Counted from the stretch's first letter, positions 54,162 through 63,002 are shown. The stretch: 64,000 bases of DNA from Staphylococcus capitis subsp. capitis (GCF_040739495.1 NZ_CP145263.1:558001-622000); one strand, 5' to 3'. Numbers and translations: made by a program. The notes: a model not told the origin generated them from the sequence alone.

Positions 54162-54935
54162 ATGAAGAATACTAGATTTCGTATAACGACAATCTTAATA
54201 ATAGCTATTTTAGTAATATTTGGAATTCTATTCCTCATTTTTGATACTAATCTTTTCAAAAATGATATCAAATATACTTTCAATGAAGCTGTAGAAAGAC
54301 AGATAGGTGAAGGTACGCTAAATACTAAAGAGAGAGATGGAAAGTTTGTCAATGCGAAAGAAAAAGATGTTGAACAAGCCATGAGTATTAGCCATGGAGA
54401 CAATCCGTTGAAATATATGGATATTTCTGAAAAAGTGCCTATGTCTGAATCAGAAGTCAATCATATTTTAAAAGGTAAAGGTATCCTTGAAGATCAAGGC
54501 CATACCTTTATAAAAGCTCAAGATAAATATGAAGTTAATATTATTTACTTAATAAGTCATGCATTAGTAGAAACTGGGAACGGAAAATCAGAACTTGCTA
54601 AAGGCGTTAAGGATGGAAGTCATAGATACTACAACTTTTATGGCATTGGCGCTTTCGATGAAAATGCTGTCCATACTGGTGAAAGCTATGCTAAACAACA
54701 ATCATGGACTACACCTAGTAAAGCAATTATGGGTGGCGCATCTTTCGTACGTAATCATTATTTTGAAAATAATCAACTTAATTTATATCAAATGCGTTGG
54801 AATCCACAGAATCCTGGGCAACACCAATATGCGAGTGATATTAAGTGGGTAGACAATATTGCTGATATGATGAAAAAATATTATGACAACTTTGGTATTA
54901 AAAAAGAAAATATACGAAAAAAATACTATAGATAG
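54162..54935 (+). CDS. Membrane-anchored N-acetylglucosaminidase (SagA/SagB-like)
   Basis: 257 aa. An N-terminal membrane helix (ITTILIIAILVIFGILFLIF) displays an external glucosaminidase domain (lysozyme subfamily 2, Flg_new/Atl-GM type). The catalytic Glu is in LISHALVETGNGKSELAKGV; other conserved elements are YYNFYGIGAFDENA, SWTTPSKAIMGGASFVRNHY and MRWNPQNPGQHQYASDIKWV. It should cut the GlcNAc-MurNAc bond in peptidoglycan and trim glycan strands at the membrane, like S. aureus SagA and SagB. RBS GGGAG precedes ATG 54162. With LyrA/SpdC in the same window, a functional link is conceivable, but SpdC's known partner is SagB. Confidence 0.88.
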   Translation: MKNTRFRITTILIIAILVIFGILFLIFDTNLFKNDIKYTFNEAVERQIGEGTLNTKERDGKFVNAKEKDVEQAMSISHGDNPLKYMDISEKVPMSESEVNHILKGKGILEDQGHTFIKAQDKYEVNIIYLISHALVETGNGKSELAKGVKDGSHRYYNFYGIGAFDENAVHTGESYAKQQSWTTPSKAIMGGASFVRNHYFENNQLNLYQMRWNPQNPGQHQYASDIKWVDNIADMMKKYYDNFGIKKENIRKKYYR

Positions 54936-54939
54936 CAAT

Positions 54940-54978
54940 GAGGTTAGCACATGGTCATCAATGTCGCTAACCTTATTT
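54940..54978 (+). terminator. Rho-independent terminator
   Basis: AGGTTAGC (54941-54948) pairs with GCTAACCT (54966-54973), with inner ACA/TGT, followed by TTATTT. Confidence 0.7.
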
Positions 54979-55078
54979 AGATATGTAAAATTTACCATTA
55001 AAAGTGTGACGACAAACTTTTAAACAACTAAACATATGATAAAATATTAACGAATGATAAATTTGAGGTGTAAAAACA

Positions 55079-56203
55079 ATGAAAGTTGCAATTGTAGGTG
55101 CAGGAATTGGTGGTTTGACTGTCGCTGCATTATTAGAAGAGCAAGGTCATGAAGTGAAAATTTTCGAGAAGAATAATTCAATTAGAGAAGTGAGTGCAGG
55201 TATAGGTATAGGGGATAATGTACTAAAAAAATTGGGTAATCATGATCTTCAAAAGGGCATTAAAAACGCTGGTCAAAATCTAACAGCTATGAATGTATAT
55301 GATGAACGTGGGCGCGAATTAGTGTCCGCTAAATTAAAAAATAATACTTTAAATGTAACGTTAGTGCGTCAAACTTTAATAGATATTATTCAATCATATG
55401 TTAAGTCTTCTTCAATATATACTAATCATTTAGTGACTGGTTTAGAACAAACAAATTCTAAAGTAACAGTTCACTTTTCAGCACAAGAAAGTGAAGCATT
55501 TGATTTGTGTATCGGAGCAGATGGCATTCACTCAAATGTAAGGGAAGCTGTTGGTGCCTCTACCAAGTTGATTTATCAGGGCTATACTTGCTTTAGAGGG
55601 ATTGTTGATGATGTCAATCTTAAAGATGAACATGTAGCTAATGAATATTGGGGTGCAAAGGGAAGAGTTGGTGTTGTTCCATTATTAAATAACCAAGCTT
55701 ATTGGTTCATTACGGTTCCAGCTAAAGAAAGGGATCCTAAATATCAAACATTTGGTAAACCGCATTTACAAGCATATTTTAATCATTTTCCAAATGAAGT
55801 ACGACAAATACTTGATAAGCAAAGTGAGACGGGCATATTATTAAATGACATTTATGATATGAAACCTTTAAGAACCTTTGTATATGGAAGAACAATTTTA
55901 TTAGGAGATGCTGCCCATGCTACTACGCCAAATATGGGGCAAGGTGCTGGACAAGCGATGGAAGATGCAATCGTTTTAGTCAATTGCTTGGAAGCTTATG
56001 ATTTCGACAAAGCACTTGAACGATATGATAAATTACGTGTTAAGCACACTGCCAAGGTAATTAAGCGATCAAGAAAAATTGGAAAGGTTGCACAGAAACG
56101 TAATAAATTAATTGTGAACATACGCAATTCAATTATGAAAATGATGCCTAACGCATATGCATCATCACAAGCAACATTTTTATATAAATCAAAAGAAAAA
56201 TAA
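55079..56203 (+). CDS. FAD-dependent monooxygenase (PHBH type)
   Basis: 374 aa. Group A flavoprotein hydroxylase. Rossmann motif GAGIGGLTVAALLEEQGHEV at residue ~7, CIGADGIHSNVREAVG (the DG motif) near 160, and GDAAHATTPNMGQGAGQAME (GD motif) near 280, ending in a C-terminal helix rich in basic residues. These enzymes hydroxylate aromatic or related compounds with NAD(P)H and O2. The substrate is unknown; no aromatic-degradation genes are nearby. RBS GAGGTG precedes ATG 55079. Monocistronic. Confidence 0.88.
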   Translation: MKVAIVGAGIGGLTVAALLEEQGHEVKIFEKNNSIREVSAGIGIGDNVLKKLGNHDLQKGIKNAGQNLTAMNVYDERGRELVSAKLKNNTLNVTLVRQTLIDIIQSYVKSSSIYTNHLVTGLEQTNSKVTVHFSAQESEAFDLCIGADGIHSNVREAVGASTKLIYQGYTCFRGIVDDVNLKDEHVANEYWGAKGRVGVVPLLNNQAYWFITVPAKERDPKYQTFGKPHLQAYFNHFPNEVRQILDKQSETGILLNDIYDMKPLRTFVYGRTILLGDAAHATTPNMGQGAGQAMEDAIVLVNCLEAYDFDKALERYDKLRVKHTAKVIKRSRKIGKVAQKRNKLIVNIRNSIMKMMPNAYASSQATFLYKSKEK

Positions 56204-56205
56204 TT

Positions 56206-56246
56206 AAAGGTGAGCGGACGACATTAAATGTTCCGCTCACCTTTTG
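56206..56246. terminator. Bidirectional Rho-independent terminator
   Basis: AAAGGTGAGCGGA (56206-56218) pairs with TCCGCTCACCTTT (56232-56244), between convergent genes. Confidence 0.88.
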
Positions 56247-56264
56247 TACGTTCAGAGTGATATA

Positions 56265-57224
56265 TTATTTACGATTTACGACGAATTGTGGTTCTTCACC
56301 ATTTAATTTTTTAATTGCATCGTTAGCAACGATTTTAGCCATCATATCTCTAGCTTCATATGTCGCATTACCGATATGTGGTGTAAGAACAATATTTTTA
56401 AACGATTTGAGCTCATCTGTTATCTCAGGTTCGAACTCATATACATCTAGGGCAGCGCCTTCGATTTCTTTATTTTCAAGCGCTTGTACAAGTGCTTGTT
56501 CATTGACGATAGGTCCTCGACCAGCGTTAACTAGATATGCTGTGGATTTCATCTGTTTAAATTGTTCACTATCAATTAAATGATGAAGATCAGGGTTATA
56601 AGCCGCATTAATAGTAATGAAGTCTGCATTCTCTAATAAAGTATCTAAATCTACATATTTAGCACCGATTTCTCTTTCTTTTTCTTCTTTACGGTGTGGG
56701 CCTGTATATAATACATCCATATCAAATGCACGTGCACGTTTGGCAACAGCACCACCAATTTCTCCTAAACCAATAATTCCAATTGTCTTGCCTGAAACTT
56801 CTCTTCCACGGAAAAATAGAGGCGCCCAGCCGTCAAAGCCTTTAGTTCTTGATAATTCATCACCTTCAACAATTCGACGGGCAACGCTAAGTATCAAGCC
56901 AATTGTTAAATCAGCAGTGGCATTTGTGGATGCTTTAGGTGTGTTAGTCACATCGATATCTTTTTCTCTCGCATAATCGACATCAACATTATTGAAACCA
57001 GCGCCATAGTTAGTAATAATTTTAAGATTTTTACCGCTATCTATTACGTCTTTATCCACATTAGTAGAGAGTAAACTTACTAAAGCAGTGGCATCTTTAA
57101 CGCCTTCTTTTAAAGTTTCTTTATCAATAATTCCCTCGCCATCGTACATCTCAACTTCAAAATGTTCTTTCAATAAGTTTAATCCTACTTCAGGAATTGC
57201 GCCTGCGATATATACTTTTTCCAT
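56265..57224 (-). CDS. D-isomer specific 2-hydroxyacid dehydrogenase
   Basis: 319 aa from ATG 57224 (AAGGAG 8 bases upstream; a GTG three codons earlier overlaps the RBS). NAD(P)-binding GLGEIGGAVAKRA (GxGxxG) near residue 150; then the catalytic Arg in VNAGRGPIVNE, the Glu in DVYEFEPEI and the His in VLTPHIGNATYEAR. NYGAGFNNVDVDYAREKDI is the usual substrate-domain stretch. It reduces a 2-keto acid (glyoxylate, hydroxypyruvate or a branched-chain keto acid) or does the reverse; the substrate cannot be told. Cytoplasmic, monocistronic. Confidence 0.9.
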   Translation of the reverse strand: MEKVYIAGAIPEVGLNLLKEHFEVEMYDGEGIIDKETLKEGVKDATALVSLLSTNVDKDVIDSGKNLKIITNYGAGFNNVDVDYAREKDIDVTNTPKASTNATADLTIGLILSVARRIVEGDELSRTKGFDGWAPLFFRGREVSGKTIGIIGLGEIGGAVAKRARAFDMDVLYTGPHRKEEKEREIGAKYVDLDTLLENADFITINAAYNPDLHHLIDSEQFKQMKSTAYLVNAGRGPIVNEQALVQALENKEIEGAALDVYEFEPEITDELKSFKNIVLTPHIGNATYEARDMMAKIVANDAIKKLNGEEPQFVVNRK

Positions 57225-57362
57225 AATTATCACTCCTTCTTTATTAATAGTATAGTAAAAGAAGAAAGCGCAAACAATAGAAAGCGTTCAGCCACATTAA
57301 GATTAAAATAGCTTGGCTAATGGCAGTATATAAGATTCTTATGAACTATTTCACCATATAAA

Positions 57363-57677
57363 TCAGCCAATCAAACGTAATCCGACTACAGCTACAAGTA
57401 TCATTAAAATGCAAATAATTCGACTAAAGTGTTTCGATTCTTTATAAAATAACATGCCGATAATGGTACCGCCTGCGGTTCCTATAGCTGTCCAAATAGC
57501 ATAAGCTGTGCCCATAGGTATTTCATGCATGGCAAGTTTTAAAGTGCTAAAGCTTAAAATAAAGGCGAGGCCAAGTAATATGATGAATAATTTATTTTGT
57601 GTACGTGATAATTCATTCAGTAGTACCACACCGATTATTTCTAAGCTTCCGGCTATTAAAAGAAAAATCCACGCCAT
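57363..57677 (-). CDS. Small multidrug resistance (SMR) transporter, subunit 2 of a pair
   Basis: 104 aa with four helices. The essential membrane Glu is in AGSLEIIGVVLL (helix 1), and helix 3 has the family signature IPMGTAYAIWTAIGTAGGTI. It follows another SMR gene with a 2-bp gap and an RBS GGAGG; paired SMR proteins work as antiparallel heterodimers (EbrAB, YkkCD). The IPMGTAYAxW signature resembles the Gdx/SugE guanidinium exporters more than EmrE. I saw no guanidine riboswitch upstream. Substrate unknown. Confidence 0.88.
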   Translation of the reverse strand: MAWIFLLIAGSLEIIGVVLLNELSRTQNKLFIILLGLAFILSFSTLKLAMHEIPMGTAYAIWTAIGTAGGTIIGMLFYKESKHFSRIICILMILVAVVGLRLIG

Positions 57678-57679
57678 CG

Positions 57680-58009
57680 TTATTGACCTCCTTCTTCATT
57701 TTCATTAGTAGTGAGTTTTAAGCCTATAATACCTGCAATAAGAATTATGATTAATATAAGCTTGGTAGTTGTAAAGGGTTGATTGAAGAAAATCATATCT
57801 ACAAGTACCGTACCTACAGCACCTATACCTACAAAAAAAGCATAGACGGTACCTACTGGTAAATGCTTAGATGCATCAATGACAAGATAGAAACTGAGGG
57901 CAATAAAAAAGAGGGTAACAACCCAACTTAATAAAGAATGCGCATTATCTAATCCTGTAACCCAGATGATTTCTACAAATCCAGCTATAATTACCTTCAG
58001 CCATTGCAT
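57680..58009 (-). CDS. Small multidrug resistance (SMR) transporter, subunit 1 of a pair
   Basis: 109 aa from ATG 58009 (GGAGG 8 bases upstream; a TTG two codons earlier is too close). Helix 1 holds the essential Glu in AGFVEIIWVTGL, helix 3 has LPVGTVYAFFVGIGAVGTVL, and the C-terminus carries an acidic tail (TTNENEEGGQ). It is the first of two adjacent SMR genes, which probably form a heterodimeric H+-coupled exporter for small cations such as guanidinium or quaternary ammonium compounds. The different tails and loop charges of the two proteins fit opposite membrane orientations. Confidence 0.88.
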   Translation of the reverse strand: MQWLKVIIAGFVEIIWVTGLDNAHSLLSWVVTLFFIALSFYLVIDASKHLPVGTVYAFFVGIGAVGTVLVDMIFFNQPFTTTKLILIIILIAGIIGLKLTTNENEEGGQ

Positions 58010-58130
58010 TATCAATTGCCTCCAATTTAAAGTGATATCACTATTTTCTCAAATAAGTGATAGTGTAGCAATATTTAAAAATTGACGTAGTAGTTAAGTA
58101 TTAATTTAGTATATTGAATTAAAAACCCGT

Positions 58131-58165
58131 CAAGTTACTTAGATATAAATCGCAACTTTGACGGG
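58131..58165 (-). terminator. Rho-independent terminator of the SsaA-like gene at 58200
   Basis: CCCGTCAAGTT (58136-58146) pairs with AACTTTGACGGG (58154-58165), followed on the minus strand by TTTTT. Confidence 0.8.
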
Positions 58166-58199
58166 AGTTAAAGCTATAAGATAGTTGAAAATATAGTGT

Positions 58200-58862
58200 T
58201 TAGTCGAGGTGAATGTAATTGTAAGAACTTGCTTCACTAGATGAGATTGTACGTGTATCTACAACGTATGGTCCACCATTATAATTCATTTCTGATACAG
58301 TAACTGAACCATCACTACCAACACTCTCTACATAAGCAACATGTCCATATGCACCTGCAGATGATTGAAGAATTGAGCCTTTTTCTGGAGTATGATTAAC
58401 AGTATAACCAGCTGATTGAGCTGATGTTGCCCAGTTATTTGCGTTACCCCAAGTTGAACCTATTGTGCCTCCAACTTTATCATAAACATACCAAGTACAT
58501 TGACCAGCTGTATATAAGTTTCCTGAAGAAGACGTTGTCTTAGTTGAAGTAGTAGATGAGCTGCTTGAATTAGAGCTTAAGTCAGATGATGTTGTAATTG
58601 TATTTTTAAAAGTGTGTGTGCGTGTATTTTGATTTAAGCTATGCTGATCCTTGTAGTAGTTAAATGGACGTTGTGGGTGATAGTTAAAATGCTTCAAGTG
58701 ATTATTATGTTCTTGAAAACCATTGTTCATGGGATGGTGAGAATGTTGATTCCACTGTTGATTACCATGACTATTTTCTGCAGCATGTGCGTTTGTCGTA
58801 GCTCCAAATAAAGATGCACCAATACCTGCTGTTAATGTCGTAATTGTAACTAATTTTTTCAT
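58200..58862 (-). CDS. Secreted SsaA-like CHAP-domain protein
   Basis: 220 aa from ATG 58862, with GGGAGG 10 bases upstream. A signal peptide ([20 protein letters not shown]...AHA-A, cleavage after about residue 27) is followed by a His/Asn-rich region (~28-85), a Ser/Thr linker (~86-115), and a C-terminal CHAP amidase/endopeptidase domain of ~105 residues: Cys in [15 protein letters not shown], His in [11 protein letters not shown], then [11 protein letters not shown]. It should cut stem peptides or cross-bridges of peptidoglycan outside the cell. Staphylococcal SsaA proteins are WalKR targets. It shares a leader motif with the gene at 63027-63737. Confidence 0.92.
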   Translation of the reverse strand: MKKLVTITTLTAGIGASLFGATTNAHAAENSHGNQQWNQHSHHPMNNGFQEHNNHLKHFNYHPQRPFNYYKDQHSLNQNTRTHTFKNTITTSSDLSSNSSSSSTTSTKTTSSSGNLYTAGQCTWYVYDKVGGTIGSTWGNANNWATSAQSAGYTVNHTPEKGSILQSSAGAYGHVAYVESVGSDGSVTVSEMNYNGGPYVVDTRTISSSEASSYNYIHLD

Positions 58863-58918
58863 AATTAAAAGTCCTCCCAAAAATAAAACAATAATATGAT
58901 ATATCTTAAAGGTGTAGC

Positions 58919-58972
58919 GACCAATGAGTAAGAATATATCATTTTATGTTATTTATTCGTCATCTTTGACGA
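58919..58972 (-). promoter_or_regulatory. Leader motif and hairpin upstream of the SsaA-like gene
   Basis: In the minus-strand 5' leader, ACTCATTGGTC (58919-58929) occurs 57 bases before the start codon, preceded by the hairpin TCGTCA-TCTT-TGACGA (58957-58972 on the plus strand). The same 11-mer and a similar hairpin precede the second CHAP gene. The rest of the 328-bp gap holds the terminator at 59035. Confidence 0.5.
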
Positions 58973-59034
58973 CACAACAACTCTAACAAAATATTTTATG
59001 TTTGTGATTGATGTTACGCTTTCGTAAACCAATT

Positions 59035-59080
59035 AAAAAAACCTTGACCATCGTTGTAATAAACGTTAGTCAAGGTTACA
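59035..59080 (-). terminator. Rho-independent terminator of the DUF4870 gene
   Basis: AACCTTGAC (59040-59048) pairs with GTCAAGGTT (59069-59077), with inner CGTT/AACG, followed on the minus strand by seven T. It lies ~110 bp after the stop codon, so the transcript has a long 3' UTR. Confidence 0.75.
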
Positions 59081-59190
59081 GTTTGTTACAAAAACTTCAA
59101 TGAAGCACTGTTCTTAAAATTAAATAGGTTTTGTTGTTTAAAAACTTAAGCTTTTGTTACAGGTTATTGTAATAAAATAAGACCTAACTT

Positions 59191-59751
59191 TTATTTTATG
59201 ATAGGGATGCTGAATGGTATTTTATAAGTTTTGCCTGAAAAATACTTAACGCACCCAATAATAGTACATACTATACTAATAATTGATAAAACAAGTAAGG
59301 CAAGAGTGAGAATTAACATACAAATTAATGCAAAAATTTGAATACCTGTATTATTATCACTCAAGGTTGATATGAAAAGAAAGCCATACACTAAAATCAC
59401 TGCAACTACAGAATATATAAAATAAGAAATGTAGTAATTTAGATATGTCTTTCCAGCTGTATCTATAAGTTTAGAGTCTTTTCGTTTTACTAACCATATG
59501 ACAAGTGGACCAATAAAACTTGTAAATAAACCTAATAGATAAATTAACATTGACATTAATCGCTCGTCTTGCTCTTCATCTTTTGCGATTTGATTGTTTT
59601 CTTGTGAAGTATACTGATTGCTTCTATTATATTGTTGGTAATCACTATTTTGAGTAGATTGGTTTCGTTCACTATTTAAGTTTTGAGATGACATTTGACT
59701 TTCTGAAGTTGTTTCTGAATGATCAAAACGATGATTTTCACTATTATTCAT
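59191..59751 (-). CDS. DUF4870 (Tic20-like) membrane protein
   Basis: 186 aa. A polar, Ser/Gln/Asn-rich, probably disordered N-terminus of ~60 residues (SENHRFDHSETTSESQMSSQ and more) precedes the DUF4870 core: DERLMSMLIYLLGLFTSFIG, PLVIWLVKRKDSKLIDTAGK, TYLNYYISYFIYSVVAVILV, then two more helices and GKTYKIPFSIPII. The IWLxKRxxS...D..GK..LN pattern is the family hallmark. Function unknown for the family. ATG 59751 with CGGAGG upstream. Confidence 0.85.
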   Translation of the reverse strand: MNNSENHRFDHSETTSESQMSSQNLNSERNQSTQNSDYQQYNRSNQYTSQENNQIAKDEEQDERLMSMLIYLLGLFTSFIGPLVIWLVKRKDSKLIDTAGKTYLNYYISYFIYSVVAVILVYGFLFISTLSDNNTGIQIFALICMLILTLALLVLSIISIVCTIIGCVKYFSGKTYKIPFSIPIIK

Positions 59752-59979
59752 AATGAATAGCCTCCGAATTTATTATTTATATACATAATACACTTATTAC
59801 TATATCAAAATAGAATTTATTATTAAATGATAAATTTAAATTTTCAACTTTAAATATTGAATAAGTTTAAAAAATGGTTTATTCGGTTATATAGTATTGT
59901 TATTATACAGAAGAAGTAATGTTTTTGAGTAAGTGAATGGCTTTGACTCATATTTATTAAACACGTTATTTATAGTTAT

Positions 59980-59996
59980 CGCGGGGCGGGCCGCAG
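59980..59996. other. GC-rich patch in the 350-bp intergenic region 59752-60102
   Basis: CGCGGGGCGGGCCGCAG stands out in otherwise AT-rich DNA and is followed by two GAATTC sequences at about 59996 and 60019 and by CCCACTCCTTTTTT. It recalls degenerate GGGCCCC-type staphylococcal intergenic repeats (STAR-like), but the match is partial. Nothing else is seen in this gap. Confidence 0.3.
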
Positions 59997-60102
59997 AATT
60001 CTTCCTATACGATTGATGAATTCAGACCCACTCCTTTTTTATTGGATTATTTAAATTAACAAATATGAACACAACTATTTTAATGAAGAAAGAAGGAAAA
60101 TT

Positions 60103-61173
60103 ATGAAAATAGCTATTGTAGGTTCAGGTAATGGTGCAGTAACTGCGGCTGTCGATATGGTAGACAAAGGTCATGATGTAAGATTATATTGTCGTAACGA
60201 GTCAATTGAAAAATTTAATGCTGCTTTTGAAAAAGGCGGTTTTGATTTTAATAATGAAGGACAAGAAAAATTTATACCTTTTACAAATATTAGTGATGAT
60301 ATTGAATATGTTCTAGAAGATGCAGATATCGTTCAAGTCATTATTCCATCATCATTTATTGAATATTATGCTAAAGTCATGTCTCACTTTGTGACAGATA
60401 AACATCTTATCTTTTTCAACATAGCTGCTTCTATGGGGTCTATTCGTTTTATGAACGTTTTAGAGGATCGTCACATTGATGTACACCCTAATTTTGCTGA
60501 AGCCAACACGCTTACTTATGGTACACGTGTTGATTTTGAAAATGCGCGAGTAGATTTATCACTTAATGTACGTAGAGTATTTTTCTCAACATTTGATAGA
60601 AGTGAATTAAATGATAGTTACGAAAAAGTATCACAAATTTATGAATATCTAGTTAAAGAGGAAAGTCTGTTAAAGACAAATCTAGAGAATGGTAACCCAG
60701 AAGTACACCCGGGTCCTACTTTACTAAACGTAGGTCGAATAGATTATGCTGAGAATTTCTCATTATATAAAGAAGGGATAACTAAACATACAGTTCGATT
60801 ATTACATGCGATTGAACTTGAACGATTGAATTTAGGGAGAAAATTAGGGTTTGAGTTATCTACAGCAAAAGAATCTCGTATTCAAAGAGGTTATTTAGAG
60901 CGACAAGATGAAGATGAACCTTTAAATCGTCTATTTAATACGAGTCCAGTATTTTCTAAAATACCGGGACCTAACCATGTAGAAAATAGATATTTAACTG
61001 AAGATATCGCTTATGGATTAGTCTTATGGTCTAGTTTAGGGAGAGTTATAGATGTACCAACACCTAATATTGATGCGGTTATAGTTATCGCATCAACAAT
61101 TCTCGAACGAGACTTCTTTGAAGAAGGGTTGACAATAGAAGAATTAGGATTAGAAAAATTAGATTTAGAATAA
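60103..61173 (+). CDS. Opine (octopine/nopaline) dehydrogenase family protein
   Basis: 356 aa. N-terminal NAD(P)-binding Rossmann domain: KIAIVGSGNGAVTAAVDMVD, KGHDVRLYCRNESIEKF; then DIVQVIIPSSF and FNIAASMGSIRF. The C-terminal opine dehydrogenase domain begins near residue 195 with ENGNPEVHPGPTLLNVGRID, whose His is the expected catalytic residue in N-(carboxyethyl)amino-acid dehydrogenases. It would reductively join an amino acid to a keto acid, or split such a conjugate. It differs from the longer staphylopine dehydrogenase CntM, and no cnt genes are near. An NhaC-type transporter follows 65 bp downstream. RBS AGAAGGAA precedes ATG 60103. Confidence 0.85.
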   Translation: MKIAIVGSGNGAVTAAVDMVDKGHDVRLYCRNESIEKFNAAFEKGGFDFNNEGQEKFIPFTNISDDIEYVLEDADIVQVIIPSSFIEYYAKVMSHFVTDKHLIFFNIAASMGSIRFMNVLEDRHIDVHPNFAEANTLTYGTRVDFENARVDLSLNVRRVFFSTFDRSELNDSYEKVSQIYEYLVKEESLLKTNLENGNPEVHPGPTLLNVGRIDYAENFSLYKEGITKHTVRLLHAIELERLNLGRKLGFELSTAKESRIQRGYLERQDEDEPLNRLFNTSPVFSKIPGPNHVENRYLTEDIAYGLVLWSSLGRVIDVPTPNIDAVIVIASTILERDFFEEGLTIEELGLEKLDLE

Positions 61174-61238
61174 AAATTTAATCACAAGTTTACGAAAAGA
61201 GGTTTTGCATCAAAAAACTGCTGAAGGGAGCAATTAAT

Positions 61239-62636
61239 ATGACGCATAAGTACAGGAAACCCACATTTTTGGAGTCCTTATCTACGATTATATTTATGGT
61301 AATAGTGGTAGTAATAGGATTTATCTTCTTTAATATACCTATTCAGATATTATTATTAATATCATCAGCTTATGCTGCATTTATTGCATATCGAGTTGGA
61401 TTAAGATGGGAAGATTTAGAAGAAGGTATAACTAAGAGGCTTACTACAGCTATGCCTGCTATTTTTATCATTTTAGCCGTAGGGATTATAGTTGGCAGTT
61501 GGATGTTTTCTGGAACAGTGCCAGCATTGATTTATTATGGTTTAAAGTTCTTAAATCCGAGTTATTTTTTAGTTTCTGCATTTATCATCAGTGCAATTAC
61601 TTCGGTCGCTACAGGTACAGCTTGGGGGTCAGCATCCACAGCAGGTATAGCATTGATTTCAATTTCAAATCAGTTAGGCGTAGCGCCTGGTATGGCTGCA
61701 GGTGCAATTATTGCAGGTGCAGTGTTTGGCGATAAAATGTCGCCTTTATCAGATACAACTAATTTAGCCGCATTAGTTACTAAAGTGAATATCTTTGCTC
61801 ATATCAAATCAATGATGTGGACAACAATTCCTGCATCCATCATTGGCATGATTGTGTGGTTCTTTGCGGGATTGCATTCAAAAGGTCATACGAATCCTAA
61901 ACAAATACAGACATTACTCCATGAGTTAGATAAAGTTTATAACATTAATTTAATTGTATGGATTCCGTTAGTTGTAATTGCGGTTTGTTTATTTCTAAGA
62001 GTCTCTACAGTACCATCCATGCTCATTTCTAGTTTAAGTGCTTTAATTGTTGGAACATTTAATAATCATTTCAATATAGTTGATGGTTTGAAAGCAATGT
62101 TTGAAGGTTTTAATCATAGTATGGTAAATCAATCACACTTATCTAAGAATGTGACCACTTTAATAGAACAAGGTGGTATGATGAGCATGACAGAAATTAT
62201 TGTTACCATTTTTTGTGGCTATGCCTTTGCAGGTATTGTAGAAAAAGCAGGATGCTTAGATGTTATGTTAAATACTGTATCTAAATGTGTAAAATCAGTT
62301 GGAACTCTTATACTTATTACAGTGGTTTGTAGTTTGATGCTTGTTTTTGCAGCAGGTGTTGCTTCTATTGTAATTATCATGGTTGGTGTGTTAATGAAAG
62401 AAATGTTTGAAAAAATGGATTTATCAAGATCGGTATTATCTCGAACACTTGAAGATTCAAGCACTATGATTTTACCACTTATTCCATGGGGAACTTCAGG
62501 TATATATTATTCACACCAATTAAATGTGTCAGTAGGGGATTTCTTTATTTGGACAGTACCTTGTTACTTGTGTGCACTAATAGCAATTACTTACGGTTTT
62601 ACAGGTATAGGTATAAAGAAATTAAATAAAAATTAA
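61239..62636 (+). CDS. nhaC: NhaC-family Na+/H+ antiporter or substrate antiporter
   Basis: 465 aa with ~12 helices. NhaC signatures: TSVATGTAWGSASTAGIALI, then GAVFGDKMSPLSDTTNLAAL (the GDKMSPLSDT motif), and the mirrored SRTLEDSSTMILPLIPWGTS near the C-terminus. This is the classic NhaC type, closer to malate/lactate and Na+/H+ antiporters than the S-box-controlled protein at 32494. The close downstream position after the opine dehydrogenase suggests co-transcription and a transport role for that enzyme's substrate or product (inference). GAAGGGAG precedes ATG 61239. Confidence 0.9.
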   Translation: MTHKYRKPTFLESLSTIIFMVIVVVIGFIFFNIPIQILLLISSAYAAFIAYRVGLRWEDLEEGITKRLTTAMPAIFIILAVGIIVGSWMFSGTVPALIYYGLKFLNPSYFLVSAFIISAITSVATGTAWGSASTAGIALISISNQLGVAPGMAAGAIIAGAVFGDKMSPLSDTTNLAALVTKVNIFAHIKSMMWTTIPASIIGMIVWFFAGLHSKGHTNPKQIQTLLHELDKVYNINLIVWIPLVVIAVCLFLRVSTVPSMLISSLSALIVGTFNNHFNIVDGLKAMFEGFNHSMVNQSHLSKNVTTLIEQGGMMSMTEIIVTIFCGYAFAGIVEKAGCLDVMLNTVSKCVKSVGTLILITVVCSLMLVFAAGVASIVIIMVGVLMKEMFEKMDLSRSVLSRTLEDSSTMILPLIPWGTSGIYYSHQLNVSVGDFFIWTVPCYLCALIAITYGFTGIGIKKLNKN

Positions 62637-62784
62637 GTTTAATATTTTTACAGAGTGGAATATACTAAATATGTTGAAACAATATACATAGATATAACTT
62701 GTAGCGATTATATCTAGTGTTGGTTTTAGCATATTAATATCCTTCTATATAGTGATTGTATTTATTTTGTAGCGGAATAAATAC

Positions 62785-62923
62785 TTGACTGTATGTAACG
62801 AATTCTTTTATACATCTTAATTATCAATTTTAAAATGATATAGAAAGACTAAACAAGAACATTTGAATTTGTTTTAGAAAAAACTATTTTTAGCCTATTA
62901 CTTTCTAAGTAATAGGCCTTTTT
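62785..62923 (+). ncRNA. Candidate small RNA with promoter and terminator
   Basis: TTGACT (62785-62790) and TATACA (62809-62814), 18-bp spacer, form a good sigma-A promoter; GCCTATTAC (62893-62901) with GTAATAGGC (62909-62917) plus T run is a strong terminator. The predicted RNA, about 62821 to 62923 (~100 nt), has no credible ORF. The terminator lies 250 bp after nhaC, too far to be its natural end. The stretch 62637-62784 shows nothing. Confidence 0.5.
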
Positions 62924-62962
62924 GGTGTTTAATAGTTTTTAAATTCATAGGGTATTCAATGA

Positions 62963-63002
62963 ATTAAAAAAGCATTCATACCTAAAATGGAATGAATGCT
63001 TG
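62963..63002 (-). terminator. Rho-independent terminator of the SsaA gene
   Basis: AAGCATTCAT (62970-62979) pairs with ATGAATGCTT (62992-63001), followed on the minus strand by TTTTTT. Confidence 0.85.

Noticed and set aside
58010..58130. Guanidine-I (ykkC) riboswitch before the paired SMR genes
   Set aside because: Looked for because of the SMR pair; the leader is short and contains none of the conserved ykkC motif sequences.
59071..59090. WalR box (TGTWAH-N5-TGTWAH) upstream of the SsaA-like gene
   Set aside because: Two TGTAAC half-sites exist but are spaced by 4 rather than 5 bases and lie next to a terminator; likewise TGTTAC-N6-TGTTAT near 63900. Spacing is wrong, so I do not call WalR sites.
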